This document shows positions 11,010-21,741 of a DNA stretch of 64,000 nt, piece by piece. The DNA is from Colwellia sp. (GTDB lineage Bacteria > Pseudomonadota > Gammaproteobacteria > Enterobacterales > Alteromonadaceae). The notes below the pieces were generated by a model. That model saw nothing but the letters and a program-made list of their open reading frames with translations, searched no databases and was not told the DNA's origin. The number at the start of each line of letters is the position of its first letter. Position 1 is the first letter of the stretch. The DNA lies in the NCBI GenBank assembly GCA_013215655.1, contig JABSOX010000013.1, positions 81,797 through 145,796 of the forward strand, written 5' to 3'. A program made the translations under genes and the position numbers.

Positions 11010-12191
11010 ATGTTTCCCTTAAAAAACATCAATAAACCAGAAAACCTATTATTAGCCATGGCGTTTGTTATGCCACTCGTTTTTTCTGTATGGATGGTTC
11101 TGCTTAATAATTTTGTCATTGAAAAAGCTCAATTTACTGGTACTGAAATTGGCATTTTACAAAGTTTACGTGAAATCCCCGGCTTTTTAGCTTTCACCAC
11201 TATTTATTTATTAATCTTTATTAAAGAACAAAAGCTGGCATTAATTGCATTGGCAATTACAGCAATTGGCGTCGCCATTACTGGCTACTTCCCTAGTGTT
11301 TTTGGTTTATATATCACCACGATAATAATGTCGGTAGGCTTTCATTATTTTGAAACAGTTAATCAATCATTAACGCTACAGTGGATCGATAAAAACAATA
11401 CAGCTCACTTTATGGGTAGAATGTTATCGGTAAAATCAGCCGCATCTTTACTTGCCTTTAGTAGTATTTGGTTATTGATGGGGCAGTTCTCATGGTCATA
11501 TCAAGCAACATACACTCTCTTTGGCATATTAGCTTTAGTATTAACTTTGCTTTTAGCGTTAGCCTTTAAACAGTTCCCAGTAAAAGTAGAACAAGAAAAA
11601 AAACTCATCTTAAGAAAACGTTATTGGCTGTTTTATGCTTTAACCTTTTTTAGTGGTGCACGTCGACAAATTTTTGTTGTTTTTGCTGGTTTCTTAATGG
11701 TTGAAAAGTTTAATTATAGTGTCGCTGACATTACTGCTTTATTTTTAATTAATTATGTTTTTAATTGGTTGTTTGCCGCCAAAATAGGTAAGTTAATCGG
11801 CATAATTGGCGAACGACGGGTATTACGCTTTGAATATATCGGTTTGATAATGATATTTGTCGCTTATGGGCTTGTTGAAAGTGCAAATATTGCAGCAATA
11901 TTATATGTCATAGACCATTTGTTTTTTGCCTTAGCAATAGCAATAAAAACCTATTTTCAAAAAATCGCCAAACCTGAAGATATTGCTTCAAGTGCAGGAG
12001 TGAGTTTTTCCATTAATCATATTGCAGCGGTAGTTATTCCTGCATTATTAGGCATGGTGTGGATTTCAAATTCATCTTGGGTCTTTTATATCGGTGCTGC
12101 TTTTGCTTGTTGTTCACTGGTTTTAGCGCAGTTAATACCCAACAATCCCCAGCAAGGCACTGAGTTACGTTTTCAAGAACAAAAATTATAA
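11010..12191 (+). CDS. MFS family transporter
   Basis: A 393-residue integral membrane protein with about 11-12 hydrophobic helices, consistent with the major facilitator superfamily. The N-terminal half has FTGTEIGILQSLREIPGFLAF, a loop and helix pattern like sugar/drug MFS proteins. The two six-helix halves are separated around residues 190-205 by a basic loop (QEKKLILRKRYW). The substrate cannot be predicted; there is no linked enzyme gene on the same strand. Translation starts at an ATG without a strong ribosome binding site. It is followed by a bidirectional hairpin terminator. Confidence 0.8.
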   Translation: MFPLKNINKPENLLLAMAFVMPLVFSVWMVLLNNFVIEKAQFTGTEIGILQSLREIPGFLAFTTIYLLIFIKEQKLALIALAITAIGVAITGYFPSVFGLYITTIIMSVGFHYFETVNQSLTLQWIDKNNTAHFMGRMLSVKSAASLLAFSSIWLLMGQFSWSYQATYTLFGILALVLTLLLALAFKQFPVKVEQEKKLILRKRYWLFYALTFFSGARRQIFVVFAGFLMVEKFNYSVADITALFLINYVFNWLFAAKIGKLIGIIGERRVLRFEYIGLIMIFVAYGLVESANIAAILYVIDHLFFALAIAIKTYFQKIAKPEDIASSAGVSFSINHIAAVVIPALLGMVWISNSSWVFYIGAAFACCSLVLAQLIPNNPQQGTELRFQEQKL

Positions 12192-12261
12192 CCGCTCATC
12201 AACGGTGCTCGGACGCATTAATCCCTAGAAAGACAGGATGTCTGTGAAAATCCTGAACATA

Positions 12262-12293
12262 AAAGGGCTAAAGATTATCTCTTCAGCCCTTTA
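12262..12293. terminator. Bidirectional terminator between MFS and EAL genes
   Basis: AAAGGGCTaAAGA and TCTTcAGCCCTTT form a long stem with one mismatch and a short loop, placed between two convergent genes. A/T tracts flank both sides. Confidence 0.75.
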
Positions 12294-12315
12294 AATTTAA
12301 AAACAATATCTGTGA

Positions 12316-14541
12316 TTATTGATGATTACGTAAATAAGTTAAAAACTCATCTGCTGGCATAGGTTTCGCGTAATAAAAACCTTGCACTTCATGACAACCT
12401 AAAGATTTTAAGTGCTCTTGTTGTGCTTCGTCCTCAATACCTTCCGCAATAACCCTTAAATTCATTTGCTTACCTAGATTGATTATTGTATCAGCAAGAA
12501 TCGATTTACCCGGTTTGGTAATATCACAAACAAAAGAGCGATCAATTTTCAATCGATCTAAAGGTAGTTTTTGCAAATAGCTTAATGATGAGTAACCCGT
12601 ACCAAAGTCATCAAGCGCAATTCGAATACCCTCAGCTTTCACTTTCGTTAGTGCGTCAATAACCAACTGAGGATCATCCATCAATATATTCTCGGTGACT
12701 TCCAGCTCAAGTTTTTTAGGTTCAACTTGATGAATTTTAGTTGCTTCAATAACGGTTTCAACAAAATCTACACGTCTAAATTGTGGAATAGATACATTAA
12801 CCGAAATGCCAACATCATCAAATCCTGCTTCTTCTAAGCGTTTAATTTGTTTACATGCTTGATTCACAACCCAGTCACCAATTTCAATAATAAGGCCTGA
12901 ATATTCAGCTAAAGGTATAAAAACTACCGGAGATATAAACTTGCCGTCACTAGTACGCCAACGTAACAACGCTTCAGCACCGATGACTTTACCACTGGTC
13001 AAATTAAGTTGTGGTTGATACCAAACTTCTAAACGTTGCTCAGCAAAATCAGTCCTTAGTTGACGGATCATACCTAATCGCCATAAGGTTTCTTCTTCCA
13101 TCTCTTTTTTGTAATAAACAAAATGTTCTAACTGATTCTTTTTAGCTAAATTGAGGGCAATATTAATTTGATTTAAGATATTTACGCCGCGAGAGCCAGC
13201 ATCTTCTTTGGAGCATAAGCCGATACAAACATTAATCGGCAAATGCTGCTCACCTGCAGAGAAAGACTGATTAAATAACGCGGTTAAGTTCTCAGGATTC
13301 ACTTTTTCACTTGGCCCGATAACACCAAAGACATCTGCCCCGACACGTGCAAATTGACACTGTTCACCTAAACTTTTTAAACGGTTCGCAACGGCAGATA
13401 ATAACTGATTGCCAAGGTCTTGCCCTAAACCATCGTTTATATCGCTGAAATGGTTGATATCAATAAGCCCTGCAACCAAACTGTTGTCAGAATTATTTTG
13501 CCCAAAGTTATCAAGTAAATTAACAAACTCTAAACGATTAGGAAGTTCTGTTAACCAGTCTTTATAAGCTGCATTTCGTAATTTTTGAAATAAATGAACA
13601 TTTTCATAACCAATAGCAATGTTTGTTAAAAAAACTTCTATTAATTGTTGATCAATTTCGGTTAGTTCTTGTTCAAGTTCAATATATATAACTGATTTGT
13701 AACTACCACTTGCTAAATAAAGGGCCAGACACGTAGGTGAATAAAAATTCTGTTTTTGCTGATAACAACTAGCAACACGTTCACTTGCTTCATTATTTTT
13801 AAGTGTTTCGAGCTTTTGATTAATTAATACCGAAGACAAACCATCTTGCCCTAAGATATACAAACTTAAATCATCTACACCATCAACAATGCCCTGTCCT
13901 CTAGCACAAAAGACACTGGACTTACTTTCACAGAGTAATTTTAATTGGATTAGTATACCTAGTGCATATTCATGAACAGAATGTAGTTCTAATAAATGAG
14001 CGGCAGCGCCAATAATTTTTTCTAAACCGATACGATTTTGAGTAACCGTAGCAATTTGTTGATATGAACGAATGGCAGCATAGACAGTAGTAACTAATTT
14101 TCGGCGAGTTAATTCAGTTTTTGTTTTGTAATCATTAATATCGTAATCTTTAATGACACTCTCTTCAGGAGCATACCCCGGTTGTCCAGTACGAAGTACG
14201 ATACGTATATCAGAGCGTTCTAACGTTTCACGTATATGCTTAACAACATTAAGCCCTGCATCATCAGTTTCCATGACAACATCAAGTAAAACCAGCACAA
14301 TATCGTCATGTTCTTCAATCAATTTGCATGCATCACGGCCTGAATATGCGTGGATATATTCTAAGCGTCGACCAAGAACAATGAGATCTGATAAGGCAAG
14401 TTGAGTTACAGAATGTATTTCTGGATCATCATCGACGATAAGTACTTTCCAAATCTCACCACCTGATTCGTCAAGAATTTCATCTTCACCACTATCATCG
14501 ATAAATAAAAAATCGTCGTTAGTATCTTCTGAAACCTGCAT
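12316..14541 (-). CDS. Response regulator with DUF3369, degenerate GGDEF and EAL domains (c-di-GMP phosphodiesterase)
   Basis: Predicted to hydrolyse cyclic di-GMP under control of a phosphorelay. Domain order: receiver (about residues 31-150, acidic LIVDDD and phosphoacceptor Asp in LVLLDVVME), DUF3369 (about 165-320), GGDEF (about 330-480) and EAL (about 495-741). The GGDEF signature is replaced by GADVF, so cyclase activity is unlikely. The EAL domain keeps AEALLRW, EVTENILMDD, DDFGTGYSSL, KIDRSFV and EGIE, so it should be an active phosphodiesterase. The start is the ATG at 14541, preceded by GAGGGG; an upstream in-frame TTG at 14556 is less likely. No histidine kinase is adjacent, so this is an orphan regulator. 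Confidence 0.9.
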   Translation of the reverse strand: MQVSEDTNDDFLFIDDSGEDEILDESGGEIWKVLIVDDDPEIHSVTQLALSDLIVLGRRLEYIHAYSGRDACKLIEEHDDIVLVLLDVVMETDDAGLNVVKHIRETLERSDIRIVLRTGQPGYAPEESVIKDYDINDYKTKTELTRRKLVTTVYAAIRSYQQIATVTQNRIGLEKIIGAAAHLLELHSVHEYALGILIQLKLLCESKSSVFCARGQGIVDGVDDLSLYILGQDGLSSVLINQKLETLKNNEASERVASCYQQKQNFYSPTCLALYLASGSYKSVIYIELEQELTEIDQQLIEVFLTNIAIGYENVHLFQKLRNAAYKDWLTELPNRLEFVNLLDNFGQNNSDNSLVAGLIDINHFSDINDGLGQDLGNQLLSAVANRLKSLGEQCQFARVGADVFGVIGPSEKVNPENLTALFNQSFSAGEQHLPINVCIGLCSKEDAGSRGVNILNQINIALNLAKKNQLEHFVYYKKEMEEETLWRLGMIRQLRTDFAEQRLEVWYQPQLNLTSGKVIGAEALLRWRTSDGKFISPVVFIPLAEYSGLIIEIGDWVVNQACKQIKRLEEAGFDDVGISVNVSIPQFRRVDFVETVIEATKIHQVEPKKLELEVTENILMDDPQLVIDALTKVKAEGIRIALDDFGTGYSSLSYLQKLPLDRLKIDRSFVCDITKPGKSILADTIINLGKQMNLRVIAEGIEDEAQQEHLKSLGCHEVQGFYYAKPMPADEFLTYLRNHQ

Positions 14542-14932
14542 ATTCCCCTCAAACAACCAGCATAAGAAATTCGATTAAAACTTATACTGTTAAGCTAACA
14601 ATTCGTTAATGTTAATTATATTCTAGTACATAATAAAAGTCAGGCTGAGATAATTCAACAAATAATGCAATAAAATTAATCATTCAAATCTTTGTATGTA
14701 AAACAGTTATAAGAAAGACATGTCTATTTAAGTAAAAGTAATATATGACTCTTATTGTTAATCCCTATGCCAATAAGGCTTTTCAGGTATTTTCATCATA
14801 ATAATATGATAACTTTTAACAAAATATCTATGGACAATATCAGCTTACAAGATAATACTCTTGTTAAGTTGTATAAGAATAATGCATTTTATAAATTTAA
14901 TTTTCAGTGGTGTTAAAAAGGAATATTCTAAA
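14542..14932. other. AT-rich divergent intergenic region
   Basis: About 390 nt between two divergent genes. It is strongly A/T-rich and holds a small GCC-AATAA-GGC hairpin followed by TTTT near 14769-14783. I see no supported ORF or named regulatory site. Confidence 0.45.
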
Positions 14933-15838
14933 ATGGGAAAAAATCACACAAACACCATAAAAACAGAGATGACACAACGTCCTCAAAGCACCAACCTTTC
15001 CACCAATGAAAAGCAGGAAACTAAGAGTAAAAAAAGTGCATCTTCAGCATTATCAACACAAATGCAGCTCTTGGGTTTAGCAAAACAATTTGTATTAGAT
15101 GGCGGTTTAATTCCTCCAGAAAAACAAATTCCTTTAGAAGAAAGAGCACGTAAACGTGACCGTTTGTGTCATCTAAGAAAGCAGCAAAACCTTGAAGCTA
15201 TTATTCAAAAAACAATCAGCCTCTGTTCTGGCGATGAAATAACCGATCGCGCTGACCAAGATTGGTTTAATAGTTTTACAAATTTAGCAGAAGATATCAG
15301 TAACCGTACAATGCAAGACTTATGGGCAAAAATATTAGCAGGAGAAATAGCACAACCGGGCTCTTTTTCCTTAAAGTCATTAAAAGTCTTCCGTAATATG
15401 AGCATTAATGAAGCTAAATTGTTAGCAAAAGCATGTGGTTTAGCCGTAAAAGATCCTAGTAGAAGGAACGTCCGTATTATTTCTGGAGCCTATCAAACGC
15501 CAGGTTTTTTGAATATATTTAACAAGAATAGAGATATCAAAATCAACTTAAATCAGTTTGGTTTAAGTTATGCTGAATTGCTGACCTTAGCAGAGAATGA
15601 TCTTATTTTTATTCAAGAAACCGAGTCGAATGCTCTAGTCAAAAAAGAGCAACTACAATTTAACTTTAATGGCTTACCGTTAACTCTTTCGGCATTAAAA
15701 AACAACTGCGTAGTCAATTTTTATAAATTTACTTCTATTGGCTCTGAACTTGTTGCACTCATTGCTGACAACCCCAACGATGACTATTTTAATGTTTTAA
15801 AAAGTGAGTTAAGCGCTCACTTTTCAATCAACAGCTAG
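14933..15838 (+). CDS. TIGR03899 / DUF2806-like protein of unknown function
   Basis: A 301-residue cytoplasmic protein from the chosen ATG. It resembles the TIGR03899 family of Vibrionaceae and Alteromonadales, a match I recall from segments such as PPEKQIPLEERARKR, followed by a QNLEAIIQKT helix and the pattern DWFNSFTNLAEDISN...MQDLWAKILAGEIAQPGSFSLKSLKV, also typical of DUF2806. No enzymatic motif is visible. An in-frame TTG at 14861 and ATG at 14882 would extend the protein, but the ATG at 14933 is preceded by AAGGAA. It converges on cysH with an 18-nt gap and no terminator between them. Family assignment is from memory of the pattern; function unknown. Confidence 0.7.
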   Translation: MGKNHTNTIKTEMTQRPQSTNLSTNEKQETKSKKSASSALSTQMQLLGLAKQFVLDGGLIPPEKQIPLEERARKRDRLCHLRKQQNLEAIIQKTISLCSGDEITDRADQDWFNSFTNLAEDISNRTMQDLWAKILAGEIAQPGSFSLKSLKVFRNMSINEAKLLAKACGLAVKDPSRRNVRIISGAYQTPGFLNIFNKNRDIKINLNQFGLSYAELLTLAENDLIFIQETESNALVKKEQLQFNFNGLPLTLSALKNNCVVNFYKFTSIGSELVALIADNPNDDYFNVLKSELSAHFSINS

Positions 15839-15856
15839 ACATTCATTACATTAACT

Positions 15857-16606
15857 TTATATACCGTCACCATCAGTATGCAAACCACACTCGCGCTGAC
15901 CACCAGAAAAACGGGTATCACTTTCGTCCATGCCTAAAGTTAGCGGTCGAGTACTGTGTACATCACCTACGGAAACATAACCTTGGTCCCATAACGGATG
16001 ATAAGGTAAGCCATGTTTAGTTAAATATTGATGCACATCTCGATTTGTCCAATCAATAATAGGATGCACTTTAAAGCGACCACGTAAAATACTGACAACC
16101 GATAAACCTTCACGATGTTCAGATTGCTGACGACGCACTCCTGAAAACCATGTATTAGCACTTAAGTCGTTTAAACCACGCTCTAATGGCTCAACCTTAT
16201 TACGGCGATTATAGGTTTTCAGTGCCGTTGCATCTGTATTCCATTCTTCACCATATTTTGCTTGTTGCCACGCGGCACTTTCTTTTGCGCTGTAAACATG
16301 CAAATTTAAGTTTAAACGCTCAGTTAGTTGATCAATAAACTGATAGGTTTCAGGAAACAAATGTCCGGTATCCGTGATCAATATCGGAATATTTGCATCT
16401 ACTTGTGTCAACATATGTAACATCACCGCAGATTGAATGCCAAAACTTGATGACAAAACAAAATGAGACGGTAAATTTTCCATTGCCCACTCTACACGAG
16501 CTACAGCAGATTCTTTTTCTAACAAATCATTCCACTGATTCAACCAAGGTTCGGGTAATGAAGCAGGAAAACGATTGTTAATTACAGGTTTAGTTGCATT
16601 AATCAT
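15857..16606 (-). CDS. cysH: Phosphoadenylyl-sulfate (PAPS) reductase
   Basis: Reduces PAPS to sulfite with thioredoxin in assimilatory sulfate reduction. At 249 residues it is close to E. coli CysH. Visible motifs are [12 protein letters not shown] (PP-loop), [12 protein letters not shown] and the C-terminal catalytic ECGLHTDG. The start is the ATG at 16606, 8 nt inside the end of cysI; an upstream in-frame start would add 34 hydrophobic and basic residues encoded inside cysI and is unlikely. Third gene of cysJIH, translationally coupled to cysI. The Cys-Cys pairs of APS-type enzymes are absent, supporting PAPS as substrate. Confidence 0.96.
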   Translation of the reverse strand: MINATKPVINNRFPASLPEPWLNQWNDLLEKESAVARVEWAMENLPSHFVLSSSFGIQSAVMLHMLTQVDANIPILITDTGHLFPETYQFIDQLTERLNLNLHVYSAKESAAWQQAKYGEEWNTDATALKTYNRRNKVEPLERGLNDLSANTWFSGVRRQQSEHREGLSVVSILRGRFKVHPIIDWTNRDVHQYLTKHGLPYHPLWDQGYVSVGDVHSTRPLTLGMDESDTRFSGGQRECGLHTDGDGI

Positions 16607-18329
16607 GAAAATCCCTCTTACTAATTTTAACCTCGCTAACAATCTTGGTGCGAATAGTAAAATCACCGAAACCTTCGTTATCATTGCGTTCGCTTGACCA
16701 GCGAGCAACTAACGTATCTATTTCAGTTAATACACCCTCTTCATTAACGTTTTCTTTATAAAGTTTAGGAATACGTGTACCACCAACATTCCCACCTAAA
16801 TACATGTTGTATTTGCCCGGCCCTTTACCGATCAAACCAATTTCGGCCAACATCGCTCGACCACAACCATTAGGGCAGCCTGTTACACGTAAAATAATGT
16901 TTTCATCGGCAACATCGTGTTTCGCTAAAATAGTTTCAACATCAGTGACTAGCTGTGGTAAATAACGCTCAGCTTCAGCCATCGCTAAAGGACAGGTGGG
17001 AAAAGCAACACACGCCATCGAATTTTCACGTTGACTTGAAACAGTATCATCCAATAAACCATGGTCTCGGGCGATTTGTTCAATTTGCGCTTTATCAGCT
17101 TCGGCGACACCAGCAATAATTAAATTCTGATTAGCAGTCATTCTAAAATCACCTTTGTGAATTTTAGCGATCTCAGCAACACCAGTTTTTAATGGTTTAT
17201 TTAAAAAGTCTAAAATACGACCATTTTCGATAAATAAACTCAAATGATGTTTACCGTCAATACCAGCAACCCAACCAAAACTATCGCCACGGCTAGTAAA
17301 TTCATAAGCACGACTTTCAGCAAAGATAACACCCGCACGTTTTTCAACTTCAGCTTTAAAGGTATCAATTCCCACACGATCTAAAGTATATTTAGTCTTC
17401 GCATTTTTACGATTAACACGATTACCCCAATCACGTTGTGTAGTCACTACTGCTTCTGCAACTTCTAAGGTTTTATCTAAGGGGATATAACCAAAGTCAT
17501 CAGCACGACGTGGATACGTTGATTTATCACCATGGGTCATGGCTAAACCGCCACCCACTAAAACATTAAAACCCACTAATTTTCCATTTTCAGCAATAGC
17601 AACAAAGTTAAGATCGTTGGCATGAACATCAATGTCGTTTTTAGGAGGAATAACGACCGTCGTTTTAAATTTACGTGGCAAGTAAGTTTTACCTAAAATA
17701 GGTTCTACTTCCGTTGTTTCAATTTTCTCTTCATCTAACCAAATTTCAGCATACGCACGAGATTTTGGTAGTAAGTGTTCACTTAATTTGGTTGCCCACT
17801 CATAAGCTTCTTGATGTAATTCAGACTCAATAGGATTAGAAGTACATAAAACATTACGGTTAACATCACCCGCGGTAGCGATAGAATCAATACCAATTTT
17901 ATTAAGGGTTTGATGCATTAACTTAATGTTTGGCTTTAATACCCCATGAAACTGAAAAGTTTGACGCGTAGTTAAACGAATACTGCCATAAGAGGTATAA
18001 TCATCAGCAAATTTGTCAATAGCCAACCATTGCTCAGGTTTAATAATACCGCCCGGCATACGTGCACGTAACATCACATTATGTAAAGGTTCTAATTTTT
18101 GCTTTTGACGTTCAGCTCGAATATCACGGTCATCTTGTTGATACATGCCATGTACACGAATCAACTGAGAATTGTCGCTAGTAAAGCCGCCCGTCATTCT
18201 ATCTTTTAGATCTTCAGCAATAGTGCCACGTAAAAAGTTACTTTCCTCTTTCATACGTTCGTTATCAGACAACTTACCTTCAACGATAAGTACGGGTTGC
18301 TCTATTTTATTTTCGCTTAAGTTGCTCAT
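16599..18329 (-). CDS. cysI: Sulfite reductase (NADPH) hemoprotein beta subunit
   Basis: Siroheme and [4Fe-4S] subunit that carries out the six-electron reduction of sulfite to sulfide. Length is 576 residues. The cluster ligands are in [15 protein letters not shown] and [12 protein letters not shown] (Cys-x5-Cys and Cys-x3-Cys, about residues 440-490). The siroheme region includes [15 protein letters not shown]. The start codon overlaps the cysJ stop (TAATG) and its stop overlaps cysH, so the three genes form one coupled operon in the E. coli order. Confidence 0.97.
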   Translation of the reverse strand: MSNLSENKIEQPVLIVEGKLSDNERMKEESNFLRGTIAEDLKDRMTGGFTSDNSQLIRVHGMYQQDDRDIRAERQKQKLEPLHNVMLRARMPGGIIKPEQWLAIDKFADDYTSYGSIRLTTRQTFQFHGVLKPNIKLMHQTLNKIGIDSIATAGDVNRNVLCTSNPIESELHQEAYEWATKLSEHLLPKSRAYAEIWLDEEKIETTEVEPILGKTYLPRKFKTTVVIPPKNDIDVHANDLNFVAIAENGKLVGFNVLVGGGLAMTHGDKSTYPRRADDFGYIPLDKTLEVAEAVVTTQRDWGNRVNRKNAKTKYTLDRVGIDTFKAEVEKRAGVIFAESRAYEFTSRGDSFGWVAGIDGKHHLSLFIENGRILDFLNKPLKTGVAEIAKIHKGDFRMTANQNLIIAGVAEADKAQIEQIARDHGLLDDTVSSQRENSMACVAFPTCPLAMAEAERYLPQLVTDVETILAKHDVADENIILRVTGCPNGCGRAMLAEIGLIGKGPGKYNMYLGGNVGGTRIPKLYKENVNEEGVLTEIDTLVARWSSERNDNEGFGDFTIRTKIVSEVKISKRDFHD

Positions 18330-20143
18330 TAATAAACATCCTTCTGATAACGCTTATTACTACGTAATGATTTTAAATATTCTTCGGCTTGCTCTGCACT
18401 CAATGATCCCTGCTCGGCAATAACATCAACCAAGGTATTGTGAACATCTTTTGCCATACGATTAGCATCGCCACAAATGTATAAGTGTGCGCCTCGTTCT
18501 AACCAAGCAAAGACTTCGGCAGCATTTTCTTTAATACGATCTTGAACATAAATTTTCTCTACTTGGTCACGAGAGAAAGCCACGTCCATTTTGGTTAATA
18601 GGCCTGACTTTAAATAGCCTTGCCATTCAACTTGATATAAAAAGTCTTGGGTGAAAGTTTGCTCACCAAAGAACATCCAGTTATCACCTGTTGCATCAGA
18701 GGCTTCACGCTCTTGCATAAAGGCTCTAAACGGTGCAACCCCTGTTCCAGGACCGACCATTATTACTGGTGTATCGGTATTTTCAGGTAAACGGAAGTTA
18801 TCGTTATGTTCAATGAATACTTTAACGGTACCGCCTTCATCAAGGTGCTGAGCTAAAAAGCTTGAAGCGCCACCTAAGCGTAATTGCCCTTCATGTTCAT
18901 AACTCACCAAACCAACGGTTAAGTGAACTTCGTCTTCAACTTCCGTTTGGCTAGAAGCAATAGAATATAAGCGTGGTGTGATTTTACGTAAGGCATCAAC
19001 AAATTGTTGTGCAGCCACTTTTGCAGGAGCTTGCTTAACTACATCAACTATTTGGTGGTTAGCGGAAAATTCACGAGCAGTGTTTTTATCCTCTGCTAAT
19101 GCTAATAATTTTTCATCGCCAGAAACGTTTGCCCAAAATTCAATAAATGCTGGAGCCGTTTGAGTAATTTCTAAAGACGAAATAAGTGCCTGTGTTAACG
19201 ATAATGTTTGCTCTTTACCGTTTAATTTAACCGTGACTTTCTCATCACCATTAAGTGTTAATGCAGCGATTAACTCAGCAACTAACGAAGTCGAATTTTC
19301 AAACCAAACACCTAAAGCATCGCCCGCTTGATAAGTTAAACCTGACTCACCTAAGTCAATTTCAACATGGCGAACATCTTTAGCAGAATCCCGACCGGTT
19401 ATTTTTTGACTGACTAACAATTCAGCAGCATAAGGGTTTTGTTTGTTATATTGGCTTTCAACAACGCCAGCTACAGTTATATTAACTACAGGCGCTAACG
19501 AATCAGACGACTGGGTTAAATCATCCTTTAATGTTTCAATAATGCTAACTGACCAAGCGGCGGCATCGTCTTCATAATCAACATCACAATCAATACGCGC
19601 CGTAACTTGCTTGGCACCTAATGCTTGTAAACGCTGATCAAAATCAATACCTGTTTGACAGTAAAACTCGTAGCTACTGTCACCTAAAGCTAAAATGCTA
19701 TAATTTAAGTTCGGTAATTTAGGTGCTTTTTTGGAATTTAAGAATTCATGAAATTCAATAGCATCATCAGGTGGCTCGCCTTCCCCATTGGTACTGGTAA
19801 CAATCAATAAATGTGTTTCAGCTTTTAATGCTTTAGGCTTATATTCAGCAACATTTTTTAAGTTAACCGTAATACCTACCGCTTCAGCACTTTTTGCTAA
19901 TTGTCCGGCAACACCTTTAGCGTTACCTGTTTGCGACGAAAACAAAATAGTTAACGTTGCCGCTGTTTGTACATGTACTGCTGTTGGTAAAGTAGCAACA
20001 GAGCTACCTTCACTTTTAGCAGCTATATAACCACTTGCCCACGCAAGCTGTAACGGAGAGTAACTACCAATTGTTTCTTTTAAAGATGCTAATTGATTAG
20101 CATCTAACATTGTCTGATTCAAATTCTGCTGACCTGGCAACAT
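18329..20143 (-). CDS. cysJ: Sulfite reductase (NADPH) flavoprotein alpha subunit
   Basis: Passes electrons from NADPH through FAD and FMN to CysI. Length is 604 residues, matching E. coli CysJ. The flavodoxin domain starts about residue 65 ([16 protein letters not shown]) and includes [12 protein letters not shown]. The FAD domain holds RLYSIASS and the NADPH domain [16 protein letters not shown] and FFGEQ, ending in KRYQKDVY as in the family. First gene of cysJIH. Start ATG at 20143; a second in-frame ATG lies 11 codons in. An inverted repeat TATTCC-N5-GGAATA lies about 85-100 nt upstream. Confidence 0.97.
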   Translation of the reverse strand: MLPGQQNLNQTMLDANQLASLKETIGSYSPLQLAWASGYIAAKSEGSSVATLPTAVHVQTAATLTILFSSQTGNAKGVAGQLAKSAEAVGITVNLKNVAEYKPKALKAETHLLIVTSTNGEGEPPDDAIEFHEFLNSKKAPKLPNLNYSILALGDSSYEFYCQTGIDFDQRLQALGAKQVTARIDCDVDYEDDAAAWSVSIIETLKDDLTQSSDSLAPVVNITVAGVVESQYNKQNPYAAELLVSQKITGRDSAKDVRHVEIDLGESGLTYQAGDALGVWFENSTSLVAELIAALTLNGDEKVTVKLNGKEQTLSLTQALISSLEITQTAPAFIEFWANVSGDEKLLALAEDKNTAREFSANHQIVDVVKQAPAKVAAQQFVDALRKITPRLYSIASSQTEVEDEVHLTVGLVSYEHEGQLRLGGASSFLAQHLDEGGTVKVFIEHNDNFRLPENTDTPVIMVGPGTGVAPFRAFMQEREASDATGDNWMFFGEQTFTQDFLYQVEWQGYLKSGLLTKMDVAFSRDQVEKIYVQDRIKENAAEVFAWLERGAHLYICGDANRMAKDVHNTLVDVIAEQGSLSAEQAEEYLKSLRSNKRYQKDVY

Positions 20144-20225
20144 AACGTTAATTCGCCCATTTCAAAATAATGAACAAATGATAGTCGCTGTTATAGAAAA
20201 TTAAAAAGAATAGAAAACGATTTTT

Positions 20226-20242
20226 TATTCCAAAAAGGAATA
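20226..20242. promoter_or_regulatory. Inverted repeat upstream of cysJ, possible CysB-type operator
   Basis: TATTCC-aaaaa-GGAATA is a perfect 6-bp inverted repeat about 85-100 nt before the cysJ start. A further GAATA half-site lies about 20 nt nearer cysJ. CysB is the expected activator for cysJIH and uses TTCC-like half-sites, but the match is loose. The repeat could also be a terminator-like hairpin for the adjacent MocR gene. Confidence 0.35.
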
Positions 20243-20254
20243 TAGAATGTACTT

Positions 20255-21628
20255 TCATCCGCTTTTCAATGGATTGGCTTGTTTAATAAGCCCAGAATCA
20301 TCAATGATAGTTAGCGCAATATGTAGTTGTTGGATGGATTTAGCTGCACTTAAACTGATACGAATATTATTGGGAACGTTGCGACTCACTGCAAATATTG
20401 ACGCTGGTACAACAATAACCCCTAGATTTTTTAACTGACTTACCGCACTTTCAATATCCCCCTTTATTGGCAACCATATATGTGCACAGGTTTGTATATT
20501 TCCTGCATATTTTTTGGCTGAGAATATCTTTTTAAATAAATGAAAACGTTTACTGATTTCTTGCCATTGCCACAACTTACGTTGTTGTGCGGTGTCATTC
20601 TCAATCCACAGACAAGCTATTTCAGCCATTAATGGACTTAAATGCCAACTTGTTGCATGAGGCTCATCAATCAATTGTTTAATCAGGGGATGTTCACCCG
20701 TGATCACAGCAAAACGAACCCCTGGGCAAACCGCTTTAGCAAAGCTAGTGATCAATAAAGACTGCTCTTTTATCACTGCAGACACCGGGGCAATATTTGA
20801 GGTCGCACCAATAACATATTCTTCAATAAAAAGAATTTGATGTTTGCTGATCACATCAATAAAGGCTTTACGTCGCTCCGCTCCCATGACACTGCCTGTA
20901 GGGTTTTGCATAATTGCATCTGAGACAAGCACTTTGGCATTAGTGCTTCTAATTGCTAAGTCTAATGCCGCAGGTATTATGCCTTGTTCATCCATGGCAA
21001 TACCATAAAGCTTTAATCCTAACTGCTTAGCAACTGTTTTCATGCCAGGAAAAGTTAATTCATTCACCAAAACAACATCGTCTTTACCACAACAAGATAA
21101 CAGCGTTACCAATAAAGCATTTTGTGCCGTTGTGGTGACAATGCAATTTTGTGGCTTTGCCATATAACCTAATTGTGATAACCATTTTGCCGCCATTATT
21201 TGTATGCGCTTTAATGATTGTGGCGAATGATAAGTCATAAACTCTGATAAATTGGAATCACTTGCCATTATTGATTTTATGGTATTAACAAGGTCGTTAT
21301 CATCTTCTTTATTTACCGGTATATGAGTACTTAAATCGATAAGCATACTCTGCTTATCCTGTTTTAGTAGATAGAGTCCCGCCTCAGCACTTTGTGCTAA
21401 TACATAGGTGCCACGACCTACCTCCCCAGAAATAAGGTGTTGCTTAGCAGCTTGCTGAAACGCCTTAGTCACCGTGCTTAAATTAATTTCTAAGTGCCAC
21501 GCTAATTGCCTTTGCGGGGGAAGTTTTTCACCGATTGCAAGTTTTCCGTTAGCAATATCATTGGCCATTACTTCAACTAATTGCAGATAGAGTGGCTGTT
21601 TATCTTTTTTTAATTGGGGTGCCCACAT
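20255..21628 (-). CDS. MocR-family regulator (GntR wHTH fused to aminotransferase-like domain)
   Basis: Transcription regulator of 457 residues. Residues 1-75 form a GntR winged helix (LYLQLVEVMANDIANGKLAIGEKLPPQRQLAWHLEINLSTVTKAF), and residues 110-450 a fold-type I aminotransferase domain that binds PLP. The PLP lysine is expected in SFAKAVCPG. MocR proteins typically regulate a divergent metabolic gene in response to PLP or an amine. Here the divergent neighbour is a threonine dehydratase, and CCATACAATT occurs twice, 21 bp apart, between them. Regulation of that gene is the likely role. It is not clearly PdxR, since no pdxST is nearby. Confidence 0.9.
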   Translation of the reverse strand: MWAPQLKKDKQPLYLQLVEVMANDIANGKLAIGEKLPPQRQLAWHLEINLSTVTKAFQQAAKQHLISGEVGRGTYVLAQSAEAGLYLLKQDKQSMLIDLSTHIPVNKEDDNDLVNTIKSIMASDSNLSEFMTYHSPQSLKRIQIMAAKWLSQLGYMAKPQNCIVTTTAQNALLVTLLSCCGKDDVVLVNELTFPGMKTVAKQLGLKLYGIAMDEQGIIPAALDLAIRSTNAKVLVSDAIMQNPTGSVMGAERRKAFIDVISKHQILFIEEYVIGATSNIAPVSAVIKEQSLLITSFAKAVCPGVRFAVITGEHPLIKQLIDEPHATSWHLSPLMAEIACLWIENDTAQQRKLWQWQEISKRFHLFKKIFSAKKYAGNIQTCAHIWLPIKGDIESAVSQLKNLGVIVVPASIFAVSRNVPNNIRISLSAAKSIQQLHIALTIIDDSGLIKQANPLKSG

Positions 21629-21655
21629 TATGTTGATGCCATTTTATATTATCCG

Positions 21656-21686
21656 CCATACAATTTAATGATTGAACCATACAATT
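21656..21686. promoter_or_regulatory. Two CCATACAATT direct repeats, candidate MocR operator
   Basis: CCATACAATT occurs at 21656-21665 and at 21677-21686, with no mismatch and exactly 21 bp between starts, i.e. two helical turns. The region separates the MocR gene from the divergent dehydratase. Direct repeats are the usual operator form for MocR regulators. Each copy also contains TACAAT, which resembles a -10 box. Confidence 0.65.
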
Positions 21687-21741
21687 AAGCCAATTAGGAT
21701 AAATGTCAATACACGATACTCATCATCAATCAGGATACTTT

